Made by a program: the position numbers and the translations under genes | Source: Ornithobacterium rhinotracheale | GTDB lineage: Bacteria; Bacteroidota; Bacteroidia; Flavobacteriales; Weeksellaceae | DNA: 64,000 nt | Direction of reading: 5' to 3' | NCBI RefSeq assembly: GCF_004088395.1 | Contig: NZ_CP035107.1 | Location: forward strand, 186,001-250,000 | Shown here: piece after piece, positions 14,999 through 23,520 of the stretch | How positions within the stretch are numbered: position 1 is the stretch's first letter | Layout of the letters: the number at the start of each line of letters is the position of its first letter | The notes under the pieces: generated by a model | What the model was told of the DNA's origin: nothing | The model's input: the letters and a program-made list of their open reading frames with translations, nothing else | Databases searched by the model: none

Positions 14999-17791
14999 CT
15001 AATGCGCCTCCAGCCAGTTTTTGCCTATGCCGCATTCCACCACGAGTGGCACATTGAATGCGATGGCGTGTTCCATGGTGTCCTTGATGAGGGCAGAAAC
15101 TTGTTCTACCTCTGATTTTGGTGCTTCAAATACCAATTCGTCGTGCACTTGCAGGAGCATTTTGGTTTGGAAATTCTCCTCTTTTAATCGTTGATGGATT
15201 TTCACCATACCGAGTTTGATGATGTCTGCCGCACTACCTTGCACGGGCGCATTCACGGCGTTTCGCTCAGCGTGGCTTTTCACTACATAATTATTAGAAT
15301 TAATGTCGCGCAAGTAGCGGCGTCTGCCCAAAATCGTTTCTACATAACCTTGTTTTCTTGCCAGTGCAATTTGGTCTTGAATGTATTTTTGTAATTGAGG
15401 ATAAGTTTCAAAATAGGCATCAATCAAATCTTTGGATTCGCCACGAGAAAGGCTCGTTTGTTCGCTCAGCCCAAAGGCAGAAACGCCATAAATAATCCCA
15501 AAATTCACTGTTTTGGCGTGGCTTCGTTGTTCGCGAGTTACTTCATTTAGCGGAACGCCAAACACCTTAGACGCTGTTGCTGCGTGAATATCTTCGCCAT
15601 TGTTAAACGACGCCATCATCGTTGGGTCTTGGCTCAGCCCTGCAATCAGTCTTAATTCAATTTGAGAATAATCGGCTGCAATTAGCACATGCTGCTCATC
15701 TTTAGCGATAAAGGCCTTGCGCACCTCCTGCCCGCGTGGTGTACGAATCGGGATATTCTGCAAATTCGGATTATTGGAGGATAAACGCCCTGTAGCCGCC
15801 ACGGTTTGTGCAAAACTGGTGTGTACACGCCCTGTGATAGGGCTCACTTCTTGCGGCAGGCTGTCTACATAAGTGGATTTTAATTTTTGCAATTGGCGGT
15901 ATTCCAAAATTTGCTCAATGATAGGGTGTTTGTCGGCTATTTTAGATAGGATTTCCTCTGAGGTAGCATATTGCCCTGTCTTAGTTTTTTTGGGGTTCTT
16001 TATCAGTTGCATTTTCTCAAAGAGGACTTCGCCAAGCTGCTTTGGAGAATTGAGGTTAAACTCTTCTTGTGCATAGCCAAAGATTTGTTTTTCTAGCTCT
16101 CCCATATCGGCATCAAGCTCTTTTGAGATTTCAGAAAGGGCGCCTACATCAAGGCTGATGCCCTCTTTTTCCATATCGGCAAGCACTTTTACCAATGGCA
16201 TCTCTACTTCGTTAAATAACTTTTGAGCCTTTATTTTTTCGATTTTAGATTTAAAAACTTCTTTGAGTTGTAAGGTTACATCTGTGTCTTCTACGGCATA
16301 TTCCGTTTGCTCGTTCAATGGGACTTGGTCAAAACTTTTTTGATTTTTCCCTTTTTTCCCGATGAGAGATTCAATGCTCACGGGTTTGTAATTCAAGTAA
16401 GTCTCTGCGAGAATATCCATGTTGTGTCGCATGTCGGGATTGATGAGGTAGTGCGCCACCATCGTATCATACAGTGGGACAGATAGCTGAATGTGGTATT
16501 TAAACAGCACCTTAATATCGTATTTTAAATTCTGCCCAATTTTCAGGATTTCGGGGCTTTCTAGCACGGGGCGCAAGATTTCAATTTTCTCCTGAATTTC
16601 TGCCTCGCTCTGCCCTGCAAAACTTACATAATAGCCCTTGCCTTGCTCGTAACTAAACGCCATTCCCACAAGGGAGGCTTCTAGTGCTTTGAGGCCTGTG
16701 GTTTCGCAATCGAGACAGATTTGCTTCTGCTGTAAAAGTTTACTCACCAAGATTTTCAGCCCCATAGTGGAATCCACTAGCTGGTATAGATGCTCGCGGG
16801 TTTCAATATTTTGAAAAACGGAATGGGCGGCGCTTGGCTGCTCCTCCATTTGGTCAAATAGCGTGGGGGCGGCGCTTGCTACTGGTGTGGGCACCTCCGC
16901 GCCATAGGCGCGGAGCAGGGTTTCGGTGAGGCGCTTGAATTCTAACTCGGCAAAGATTGCTTTGACTTTATCGAAATCGGGCTGCTCTACAATTAGAGAT
17001 TCCTCGTTAAATTCCACGGGGGCATCGGTTAAAATGGTGGCTAATTTTTTAGATAAAAAGGCCTGCTCTCTGTTTTCCGCCACATTGGTTTTCTGCTTGC
17101 CCTTTAAATCGCTAAGGTGCTCATAAAGCCCCTCCATAGAACCATATTTCTCAATGAATTTTTGCGCTGTCTTGGGGCCTATCCCTGGAATCCCTGGAAT
17201 ATTATCGGCACTATCACCCATCATTCCTAGGTAATCAATGATTTGTTTAGGCTCCTTTACACCAAAGTTTTCGCACACCTCCTGCACTCCCCAAATCTGA
17301 ATCCCTCCTCCACGCGAGGCTGGTTTGTACATCTTGATACGCTCACTCACGAGCTGGGCAAAATCCTTATCTGGCGTCATCATATAGGTAGTAAATCCCT
17401 GCTTTTCCGCCTTTTTAGCCAAAGTGCCAATCACATCATCGGCTTCGTACCCCTCGGCAGAGAGCACGGGAATCTTCATCGCGTGCAAAATTTCACGAAT
17501 GTACGGCACGGCATCTTTTATTCCCTCGGGAGTTTCATCGCGCGTAGCCTTGTACTCAGGGAAGTATTCGTGCCTTAGGGTATTTTGCTTGCCCACATCA
17601 AATACCACGGCAAGGTGCGTAGGTTTTTCTTTTTTCACCACTTCCAAAAGTGAATTCATAAAACCCATAATGGCCGAGGTATTTAGCCCCTTGGAATTAA
17701 TTCTTGGATTTTTAATAAAGGCATAATAACCTCTGAATATCAACGCGTAGGCATCTAGCAGGAATAATCTTTTATCTTGTTGTGCAGACAT
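14999..17791 (-). CDS. polA: DNA polymerase I
   Basis: A family A polymerase of 930 residues with three domains in the usual order: an N-terminal 5'-3' exonuclease (YALIFRGYYA; EGYEADDVIG; GIPGIGPKTA), a 3'-5' exonuclease with its first motif intact (LDCETTGL), and a C-terminal polymerase. Polymerase motifs seen are ADYSQIELR (A), RSHAKTVNFGIIYG (B) and QVHDELV (C). It fills gaps and removes RNA primers during replication and repair. It has its own -7 box at 17818. The 94-base gap to the following small gene has no clear terminator. Confidence 0.97.
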   Translation of the reverse strand: MSAQQDKRLFLLDAYALIFRGYYAFIKNPRINSKGLNTSAIMGFMNSLLEVVKKEKPTHLAVVFDVGKQNTLRHEYFPEYKATRDETPEGIKDAVPYIREILHAMKIPVLSAEGYEADDVIGTLAKKAEKQGFTTYMMTPDKDFAQLVSERIKMYKPASRGGGIQIWGVQEVCENFGVKEPKQIIDYLGMMGDSADNIPGIPGIGPKTAQKFIEKYGSMEGLYEHLSDLKGKQKTNVAENREQAFLSKKLATILTDAPVEFNEESLIVEQPDFDKVKAIFAELEFKRLTETLLRAYGAEVPTPVASAAPTLFDQMEEQPSAAHSVFQNIETREHLYQLVDSTMGLKILVSKLLQQKQICLDCETTGLKALEASLVGMAFSYEQGKGYYVSFAGQSEAEIQEKIEILRPVLESPEILKIGQNLKYDIKVLFKYHIQLSVPLYDTMVAHYLINPDMRHNMDILAETYLNYKPVSIESLIGKKGKNQKSFDQVPLNEQTEYAVEDTDVTLQLKEVFKSKIEKIKAQKLFNEVEMPLVKVLADMEKEGISLDVGALSEISKELDADMGELEKQIFGYAQEEFNLNSPKQLGEVLFEKMQLIKNPKKTKTGQYATSEEILSKIADKHPIIEQILEYRQLQKLKSTYVDSLPQEVSPITGRVHTSFAQTVAATGRLSSNNPNLQNIPIRTPRGQEVRKAFIAKDEQHVLIAADYSQIELRLIAGLSQDPTMMASFNNGEDIHAATASKVFGVPLNEVTREQRSHAKTVNFGIIYGVSAFGLSEQTSLSRGESKDLIDAYFETYPQLQKYIQDQIALARKQGYVETILGRRRYLRDINSNNYVVKSHAERNAVNAPVQGSAADIIKLGMVKIHQRLKEENFQTKMLLQVHDELVFEAPKSEVEQVSALIKDTMEHAIAFNVPLVVECGIGKNWLEAH

Positions 17792-17817
17792 AATTCGTAT
17801 TTTAATCTTAGAGGGGG

Positions 17818-17825
17818 TAAAGATA
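17818..17825 (-). promoter_or_regulatory. polA promoter -7 box
   Basis: The minus strand reads TATCTTTA, one base off TAnnTTTG, 26 bases before the ATG. Confidence 0.5.
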
Positions 17826-17860
17826 CGTTTTTTTAAGTCTTCCTCCTGTGGCTTGTACCT

Positions 17861-17897
17861 AAAAAAGCCGTATAAAAATAATTTACACGACTTTTTT
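17861..17897 (-). terminator. Terminator of the crotonase pair
   Basis: On the minus strand AAAAAAGTCGTGTAAA pairs with TTTATACGGCTTTTTT using two G-U pairs. On the plus strand those pairs become mismatches, so the hairpin is directional and ends the minus-strand crotonase transcript before polA. Confidence 0.7.
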
Positions 17898-17936
17898 CCA
17901 AATAAAACAAGATGAAAACGATTAAAAAACTATGAA

Positions 17937-18707
17937 TTATTTAAAATTAGGTTTTCGTTTTTCCAAAAAGGCAGAAGTTCCCTCCTCAAAATCTTCCGTA
18001 TCAAAAAGGCTACCAAATAATTTAACTTCCACCTCTTGCCCATATGGCGTAAAGGCTGCATTAATGGCGGCAATGGCTGCTGCTGTGGCCGTAGCAGAAT
18101 TATCGCAAAAAGTTTGTGCTAGGGCTATGGCTCGCTCCATCAGCTCCTCTGGTGGCACCACATCATAGAGCAGCCCCCATTCCTTAGCCTTTTGCATAGG
18201 AAACTGTTTCCCTGTGAGGATAAATTCCAGTGCTCTTGCTTTTCCAATCAAGATGGGCAAGCGTTGCGTTCCGCCATAAGCTGGAATCAGCCCAAGAGAC
18301 ACCTCTGGGAAGCCCATATTAGCCTTTTCGGAGGCTATACGCATATGACAAGCGAGCGCCAAATCAAACCCGCCTCCCAATGCGTGCCCATTGATAGCGG
18401 CGATGGTGGGTTTACTCAATCTTGCTAAACGATTGAAAAGCACTTCTTGTCCGCGACGAGAAAGGTTTTCGCCTCTAGGTTTATTAAAGCTTTTAAACTC
18501 CTTAATATCTGCCCCAGAAGCAAAGGATTCGTCGCCCGCCCCTGTGATGATGATGGCGCGCACACTTTCATCGTTCTCTAAATCATAAACTAAATGTCCA
18601 AATTCCTCAATGGTGGCTGCATCTAGCGCATTGAGCAAGTGCGGACGATTGATGTACACGATGGCGATTTTGCCTTCTCTTTTTAGGATTAAATTTTTAA
18701 GTTCCAT
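17937..18707 (-). CDS. Enoyl-CoA hydratase/isomerase family protein (crotonase 1)
   Basis: A 256-residue crotonase-fold enzyme acting on acyl-CoA thioesters in the cytoplasm. ASGADIKE (63-70) and GHALGGG (107-113) form the oxyanion hole. Compared with the classical hydratase, the second catalytic acid is present (FPEVSLGL, Glu135), but the first is Asp115 (GGGFDLAL where the family usually has GGGCELAM). It is therefore close to the enoyl-CoA hydratases proper, with a conservative change at one catalytic site. The second crotonase gene lies 7 bases upstream in the same operon, pointing to a shared fatty-acid or branched-chain amino-acid breakdown step. Substrate not assignable. Confidence 0.88.
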   Translation of the reverse strand: MELKNLILKREGKIAIVYINRPHLLNALDAATIEEFGHLVYDLENDESVRAIIITGAGDESFASGADIKEFKSFNKPRGENLSRRGQEVLFNRLARLSKPTIAAINGHALGGGFDLALACHMRIASEKANMGFPEVSLGLIPAYGGTQRLPILIGKARALEFILTGKQFPMQKAKEWGLLYDVVPPEELMERAIALAQTFCDNSATATAAAIAAINAAFTPYGQEVEVKLFGSLFDTEDFEEGTSAFLEKRKPNFK

Positions 18708-18714
18708 AGAGTGA

Positions 18715-19467
18715 TTATTTTTTGTATTTATTTAAGGTTGTTTTGGTAAAGTCTGATAGCACTAGCTTCCCGCTGATGGCTGCTTTGGCAAAAAGCTCGG
18801 TGTCCCAAGATTCGGTGCCTTGCCAAAAGACTTTCTTAATCTCCGCCATAGCCTCTGGGCTGTACTGGCTCAGCTGCTGTGTGAATTCTTCTAGCCCACG
18901 GCTGAATTCCTCGTGCGAATTATATATCTTATGGTATAGCCCGCGCTCCTTGCACCAGAGGGCGCTTTTCCACTCCTTGGGGTTCAGCGTGAGCTCCGAA
19001 AGTGCATTCAGTCCTATTTTTCTGCGTACGGCAGGCTCCACTACAAAGGGACCAATCCCGATAGAAAGTTCGCTCAATCGCACTTGTGATTGGGCTGTTG
19101 CAATGTTGTAATCGCAAGCCGCCGCAAGCCCTACGCCTCCACCCACGACTTTGCCTTGAATGGCTCCAATGATGAATTTAGGGCACTGTTTCATGGCGAG
19201 AATCACATGTGCAAATCCCGAAAAAAACTTTTTGCCTTGTTCCAAATTTTCTATGCTGAGTAGCTCCTCGAACGATGCACCCGCACAGAATACACTTGTG
19301 CCACGGCTCTGCAATACGATGAGCTTAGCCGCGCTATTTTGTCCCGCTTGCTCAATGTGCTGTTCTAGCGCTTCCAGCTGTGCGGTGGGAAAGGAATTGC
19401 TCTTGGGGTGAAAAAACTCAATATAAGCGATTTTGTTTTTTATCTCGGTTTTTACATATGCTTCCAT
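18715..19467 (-). CDS. Crotonase-family protein (crotonase 2), divergent active site
   Basis: A 250-residue crotonase-fold protein. The oxyanion-hole segments are recognisable (FCAGASFEELL near 60-70; GKVVGGGVGLAAA 105-117). At the position of the first catalytic Glu it has Gly113, while the second acid is kept as Glu133 in LSELSIGIG. One catalytic Glu suggests an isomerase or another crotonase reaction rather than classical hydration. The region after GPFVVEPAVRRKIG resembles methylglutaconyl-CoA hydratase/PaaG-type proteins, but I cannot name the substrate. First gene of a two-gene operon with crotonase 1. Confidence 0.82.
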   Translation of the reverse strand: MEAYVKTEIKNKIAYIEFFHPKSNSFPTAQLEALEQHIEQAGQNSAAKLIVLQSRGTSVFCAGASFEELLSIENLEQGKKFFSGFAHVILAMKQCPKFIIGAIQGKVVGGGVGLAAACDYNIATAQSQVRLSELSIGIGPFVVEPAVRRKIGLNALSELTLNPKEWKSALWCKERGLYHKIYNSHEEFSRGLEEFTQQLSQYSPEAMAEIKKVFWQGTESWDTELFAKAAISGKLVLSDFTKTTLNKYKK

Positions 19468-19494
19468 AAAATCTAAATTCGGTTATTTAGACTT

Positions 19495-19502
19495 TAAAGT
19501 TA
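19495..19502 (-). promoter_or_regulatory. Promoter -7 box of the crotonase operon
   Basis: The minus strand reads TAACTTTA, a near match to TAnnTTTG, 27 bases before the ATG at 19467. Confidence 0.5.
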
Positions 19503-19539
19503 CGGATTAAAAATTGAAAAATCAAAAAATTAGAATTAA

Positions 19540-20865
19540 TTAAGCCTGTTTCCAATAATGCTTGTAGTAATGAATGCTTAAGCCGCCCGCTCTGAAAATC
19601 ATCCAGATTAGGAAGGCAAGCCAAATTCCTACTAGGCTAAAATCTAAGTAATAAAACAGAATTAAAGGCGGAATGAAGCCTACCAAAACTGCTAGAATAA
19701 AGACATTGCGCAAAACACGAGTTTCGCCCAAGCCTTTGTAAATGCCATCCATCATAAAAGCTACGGAGTTGATCGGCTGCATAAATGCTACCAAAAAGAA
19801 TGCGGTGTAGAAAGTGTGTTGCACCAACTCATCGTGTGTGAGCATTTCGGCAATGGGGCGTTGCAAAACACGGTAGGCGATGCCTAGCAAAATTCCTATG
19901 AAAAGCATGATTTTCAGTACATCGAAAATGAGCAAATTCAGTTTTTTTAAATCCCTGGCACCAAATAATTTTCCTGCAATGGCGCGTCCTGCGTTGGCGT
20001 AGCCGTCAAGAAAATACGAAGAAAAAAGCCAAACCTGAATCAGCAATGTATGTGCCGCCACATATTGGTTGTTTTCACCATGCCCGAGCAAACTTGCCAT
20101 TCTGAATGCTAAAAATAAAGCTACATTTAGTGAAAATGTGCGTAAAAACAAATCCACGCTCATGCGAAGTGTGCGAAATAGTAGCGGATGCCTTTTGCGC
20201 ACTTGCAAAGTCTTAAACGGTGTTTTTCGCCATAATTGAATAAAAGCTAAAATAAACATTAAGCCTTGTGCAATTACGCTGGCAAAAGCGATTCCACGCA
20301 CGCCAGCATTTAGCTCATAGACAAAAAATAAATCCAGCCCAATGTTGGTGAGCCCGCCCACTAGACTGATGCGCATTGCCCAAGTGGTGTTTTGCAACCC
20401 GCGGAATATTCCAAAAATGGTGAGCGTTAAAAGCGTAAACGGAAAACCCCAAACCCTGATTTTAAGATAGGGTATTGCCATTTCGAGTAATAAATCTTTG
20501 GCACCATAAAGTTTTAAAATCCAAGGGGCTAAAAGGAAACTCCCCGCCGAAAGTAGCAATGTGATGCCTAGATTAATCCAAAAAACTTGCGAATTGAGCG
20601 AAATTAAATGTTTCAAGCGATTTTGCCCCACGGCGTGTGATACCAATGCCGAAAGTGCACTCGAAGTTTGCACAAAAATCCATGTGAGTGCCGAGAGGAA
20701 AGACCCCACAAGTCCAATGGCTCCCAAGGCTTCGGCGGTGTGCATAGGAAGCCGACCTGCCACGGCGGTATCGGTGAGCGAAATAAGTGGTTCTATGATT
20801 CCTGCAAAGATGGCGGGAATGGCTAATCGGTTGATTTCTTTGAAACTTACTTTTTGCGCTGGCAT
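19540..20865 (-). CDS. MATE family efflux transporter (DinF-like)
   Basis: An integral membrane protein of about 442 residues with 12 predicted transmembrane helices. The first half carries the MATE hallmark around IPAIFAGIIEPLISLTDTAVAG. It should export cationic drugs or metabolites against Na+ or H+ and fits the DinF-type subgroup. The frame is open 47 codons further upstream to 21006, but the -7 box TACCTTTG at 20870-20877 lies inside that extension and the ATG at 20865 follows it by four bases. I use that ATG, which also matches where family members begin. The gene is divergent from mdh. Confidence 0.9.
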   Translation of the reverse strand: MPAQKVSFKEINRLAIPAIFAGIIEPLISLTDTAVAGRLPMHTAEALGAIGLVGSFLSALTWIFVQTSSALSALVSHAVGQNRLKHLISLNSQVFWINLGITLLLSAGSFLLAPWILKLYGAKDLLLEMAIPYLKIRVWGFPFTLLTLTIFGIFRGLQNTTWAMRISLVGGLTNIGLDLFFVYELNAGVRGIAFASVIAQGLMFILAFIQLWRKTPFKTLQVRKRHPLLFRTLRMSVDLFLRTFSLNVALFLAFRMASLLGHGENNQYVAAHTLLIQVWLFSSYFLDGYANAGRAIAGKLFGARDLKKLNLLIFDVLKIMLFIGILLGIAYRVLQRPIAEMLTHDELVQHTFYTAFFLVAFMQPINSVAFMMDGIYKGLGETRVLRNVFILAVLVGFIPPLILFYYLDFSLVGIWLAFLIWMIFRAGGLSIHYYKHYWKQA

Positions 20866-20869
20866 TGGG

Positions 20870-20877
20870 CAAAGGTA
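20870..20877 (-). promoter_or_regulatory. MATE gene promoter -7 box, 4 bases from the start codon
   Basis: The minus strand reads TACCTTTG, then CCCA, then ATG. A start codon this close predicts a leaderless or nearly leaderless mRNA and fixes the start of the gene. Confidence 0.65.
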
Positions 20878-20978
20878 AGGCTTTAAATAAAAATATTTCA
20901 ATCCTACAAGAATTTGAAGATGAGAAAAATCAATGAAGATTATCGCTGTTTTTAATTTTAATTTAAAATGAAATGCCG

Positions 20979-20986
20979 TACCTTTA
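20979..20986 (+). promoter_or_regulatory. mdh promoter -7 box
   Basis: TACCTTTA, a near match to TAnnTTTG, lies 34 bases before the mdh ATG. Confidence 0.5.
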
Positions 20987-21020
20987 CACTCAAATTTATT
21001 AATCATAAATAAAGAATAAT

Positions 21021-21947
21021 ATGAAAGTTACCGTAGTAGGAGCAGGTGCCGTGGGTGCAAGTTGCGCTGAGTACATTGCTATTAAGAATTTCGCGTCAGA
21101 AGTAGTTTTAGTAGACATCAAGGAGGGCTACGCAGAAGGGAAAGCCATGGATTTGATGCAAACAGCTTCTTTGAACTTATTCGATACTAAAATCGTGGGC
21201 TCTACCAACGATTATTCTAAAACCGCAGGCAGTGATGTAGCCGTGATTACCTCTGGAATTCCGCGTAAACCTGGAATGACTCGCGAGGAATTAATCGGCA
21301 CAAATGCCAATATTGTAAAATCAGTAGTAGAACAATTAGTAAAATACTCTCCAAATGTGATTGTAATCGTGGTTTCAAACCCAATGGATACCATGGCTTA
21401 CCTTGTGCACAAAGCAACTGGATTGCCTAAAAACCGCGTAATCGGTATGGGTGGTGCACTAGATAGTGCTCGTTTCAAATACAGATTGGCTGAGGCTTTA
21501 GATTGCCCTATTTCTGATGTAGATGGTATGGTGATCGGTGCTCACAGTGATACTGGTATGTTGCCACTTACTCGTTTGGCTACAAGAAACGGCGTGCCAG
21601 TTTCTACTTTCTTGAGCAAAGAGCAATTAGACAGCGTAGAGCAAGAAACAAGAGTGGGAGGTGCTACACTTACCAAACTTTTAGGCACCTCTGCGTGGTA
21701 TGCCCCAGGCGCCGCAGTTTCCGAGCTAGTGAGAGCCATTGCACAAGATTCCAAGAAAATGTTCCCTTGCTCACTATTATTAGAAGGAGAGTATGGTTTA
21801 AGCGACATCAGCTTTGGTGTGCCAGCCATCATCGGTAAAAATGGTGTGGAGCAAATCGTGGAAATTGAGCTAAACGAGGAGGAAAGAGCTAAATTTGATG
21901 CCGCTGTGGCACAAGTAAGAGAAGTTAATAAAGCATTAGACGCTTAA
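21021..21947 (+). CDS. mdh: Malate dehydrogenase (LDH-like type)
   Basis: A 308-residue NAD-dependent dehydrogenase that interconverts malate and oxaloacetate in the TCA cycle. The Rossmann motif VGAGAVGASCA is at 6-16, with an acidic residue (VDIKEG) at the end of strand 2 that indicates NAD preference. The active-site Arg residues are in IPRKPGMTR; Arg82 rather than Gln in the specificity loop points to malate over lactate. The catalytic His is His175 in VIGAHSDTG, a form seen in Bacteroidota enzymes where others have GxHGD. Single-gene unit; its terminator is shared with ruvB. Confidence 0.95.
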   Translation: MKVTVVGAGAVGASCAEYIAIKNFASEVVLVDIKEGYAEGKAMDLMQTASLNLFDTKIVGSTNDYSKTAGSDVAVITSGIPRKPGMTREELIGTNANIVKSVVEQLVKYSPNVIVIVVSNPMDTMAYLVHKATGLPKNRVIGMGGALDSARFKYRLAEALDCPISDVDGMVIGAHSDTGMLPLTRLATRNGVPVSTFLSKEQLDSVEQETRVGGATLTKLLGTSAWYAPGAAVSELVRAIAQDSKKMFPCSLLLEGEYGLSDISFGVPAIIGKNGVEQIVEIELNEEERAKFDAAVAQVREVNKALDA

Positions 21948-21982
21948 TTTATTTAACCAATTAGTTTTTTCATAATTAATAA

Positions 21983-22016
21983 AAAAACCGCAGTTCAAAA
22001 ACGAGCTGCGGTTTTT
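21983..22016. terminator. Shared terminator, mdh / ruvB
   Basis: AAAAACCGCAG pairs with CTGCGGTTTTT, with A and T tracts on both sides, between the convergent stops. Confidence 0.85.
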
Positions 22017-22021
22017 CCATA

Positions 22022-23050
22022 TTAAAAAAGCTCTGCCTGAGCGCCCTTTCCACCGTGGCGAGAGAGCCCCAAGTGGTCGTAAGCCTTTTGAGTAACCTCG
22101 CGCCCGCGCGGCGTGCGCATCAAGTAGCCCTCTTGAATCAAGAATGGCTCATACACCTCCTCGATGGTGCCGGCATTTTCAGCCACTGCCGTCGCGATGG
22201 TATTAAGCCCCACGGGGCCTCCTTTGAACTTTTCGATGATAGTAGTCAAAATTCGGTTGTCCATTTCATCTAGCCCATTTTGGTCTACTTTTAAAGCTGA
22301 GAGGCTAAATTGTGCCATTTTTTTGTCGATTCTACCATTGCCTTTAATTTGGGCAAAATCCCTTGTTCGTCTAAGCAAAGCATTTGCGATACGAGGCGTG
22401 CCACGGCTTCTGCCAGCGATTTCAATAGCGGCATCCTCATCAATCGGAGTGTCGAGAATGCGAGCACTTCGTTCTATGATGGAACTCAAGAGTTCTACAT
22501 TATAGTATTCAAATCGGCAATTAATCCCAAAGCGCGCCCGCAGCGGTGCAGTGAGCAGCCCCGAGCGCGTGGTGGCACCTATGAGTGTGAAGGGGTTAAG
22601 CCCGATTTCTACGGAGCGTGCATTGGGGCCGGATTCTATCAAAATATCAATCTTATAGTCCTCCATCGCGGAGTATAGGTATTCCTCTATAATGGGCGAC
22701 ATTCGGTGGATTTCATCGATGAACAAAACATCGTTTTCTTCGAGATTGGTGAGCAGCCCAGCCAAGTCCCCAGGCTTGTCCAGCACGGGGCCGGAGGTAA
22801 CTTTGATGTTTACGCCAAGCTCATTGGCAATGATGTGTGCAAGGGTGGTTTTGCCTAGGCCGGGGGGGCCGTGTAGCAGAACATGGTCTAGCGATTCGTG
22901 GCGCATTTTAGCTGCTTTGACAAAGATTTCTAAATTGTCTAAAATATGTGCTTGCCCTGCGAAATCACCGAAACTCTGCGGGCGTACAAACTCTTCCTGT
23001 TGTAGCTCTTCTTTTGGGAAATACTCCTCTTCTGGATTTAAATAAGACAT
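22022..23050 (-). CDS. ruvB: Holliday junction branch migration ATPase RuvB
   Basis: A 342-residue AAA+ motor that drives branch migration at Holliday junctions with RuvA. Walker A is GPPGLGKTT (61-69), Walker B is LFIDEIHR (109-116), and sensor 1 follows in [12 protein letters not shown]. The C-terminal winged helix ends with the typical TPRGREVT stretch. The ATG follows its -7 box by four bases. No ruvA or ruvC in this window. Confidence 0.97.
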   Translation of the reverse strand: MSYLNPEEEYFPKEELQQEEFVRPQSFGDFAGQAHILDNLEIFVKAAKMRHESLDHVLLHGPPGLGKTTLAHIIANELGVNIKVTSGPVLDKPGDLAGLLTNLEENDVLFIDEIHRMSPIIEEYLYSAMEDYKIDILIESGPNARSVEIGLNPFTLIGATTRSGLLTAPLRARFGINCRFEYYNVELLSSIIERSARILDTPIDEDAAIEIAGRSRGTPRIANALLRRTRDFAQIKGNGRIDKKMAQFSLSALKVDQNGLDEMDNRILTTIIEKFKGGPVGLNTIATAVAENAGTIEEVYEPFLIQEGYLMRTPRGREVTQKAYDHLGLSRHGGKGAQAELF

Positions 23051-23054
23051 AGGG

Positions 23055-23062
23055 CAAATGTA
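23055..23062 (-). promoter_or_regulatory. ruvB promoter -7 box, 4 bases from the start codon
   Basis: The minus strand reads TACATTTG-CCCT-ATG, which predicts a leaderless or nearly leaderless transcript. Confidence 0.6.
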
Positions 23063-23075
23063 CTTATTTTTAAAA

Positions 23076-23109
23076 CAAAACGAAAACCTTTTAAAAAGCT
23101 TTCGTTTTG
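23076..23109 (-). terminator. Terminator of the 56-residue membrane protein gene
   Basis: CAAAACGAAA and its complement TTTCGTTTTG flank an AT-rich centre, followed on the minus strand by a T-rich run. It lies 5 bases past the small gene's stop. Confidence 0.55.
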
Positions 23110-23114
23110 CTTGT

Positions 23115-23285
23115 TTAAATCTCTTTTCTGCTTAATTTTACAGAAATAATGGTTAGAGTAGCCACCGCTATGTTCAATATGAAAGAAAGCGTATTTATTT
23201 CCTTTGCCGCGAAGAGTGCTATGCCCACCAATTCAAGTAGTACGCAAAAGAGTATGATTAATTTAGAATATTTCATTATCGTCAT
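23115..23285 (-). CDS. Small membrane protein, 56 residues
   Basis: A short reading frame in the 470-base gap between ruvB and hemH. It starts [20 protein letters not shown] and continues GIALFAAKE. Two hydrophobic helices (about residues 9-26 and 34-49) surround a short KEINT turn, and the tail is basic (VKLSRKEI). This is the pattern of a small inner-membrane protein with both ends on the cytoplasmic side. A second ATG at 23276 could be the true start. A hairpin terminator follows the stop directly, which supports expression. No family recognised. The rest of the gap (23286-23507) shows no gene. Confidence 0.6.
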   Translation of the reverse strand: MTIMKYSKLIILFCVLLELVGIALFAAKEINTLSFILNIAVATLTIISVKLSRKEI

Positions 23286-23507
23286 TCTTTAGTTTAGCCT
23301 ACTTTTTTCTTTAAAGTCTTTCGGCTTGTGGAGACTTTTCAATCGATTGATATGGCGATTTTATGAAAACAATACGAATAATAAAAATTAAAAATGTTAA
23401 AATTTTTGATTTACTTAAATATGTTTAGATTTTTTTGTGAAATTATTTATTTTCTTTAGCTCTAAAAAAGTTTAATTATAAAATTAGGTTTGAAACGGAA
23501 ATGCCAT

Positions 23508-23515
23508 TATTTTTG
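23508..23515 (+). promoter_or_regulatory. hemH promoter -7 box, 5 bases from the start codon
   Basis: TATTTTTG is followed by CACCG and then ATG. A TTTG lies 15 bases upstream as a possible -33 element. A leaderless or nearly leaderless transcript is predicted. Confidence 0.6.
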
Positions 23516-23520
23516 CACCG

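Noticed and set aside
18929-19117. A 62-codon minus-strand frame with arginine-rich sequence inside crotonase 2
   Set aside because: Shadow frame of a well-supported gene on the same strand.
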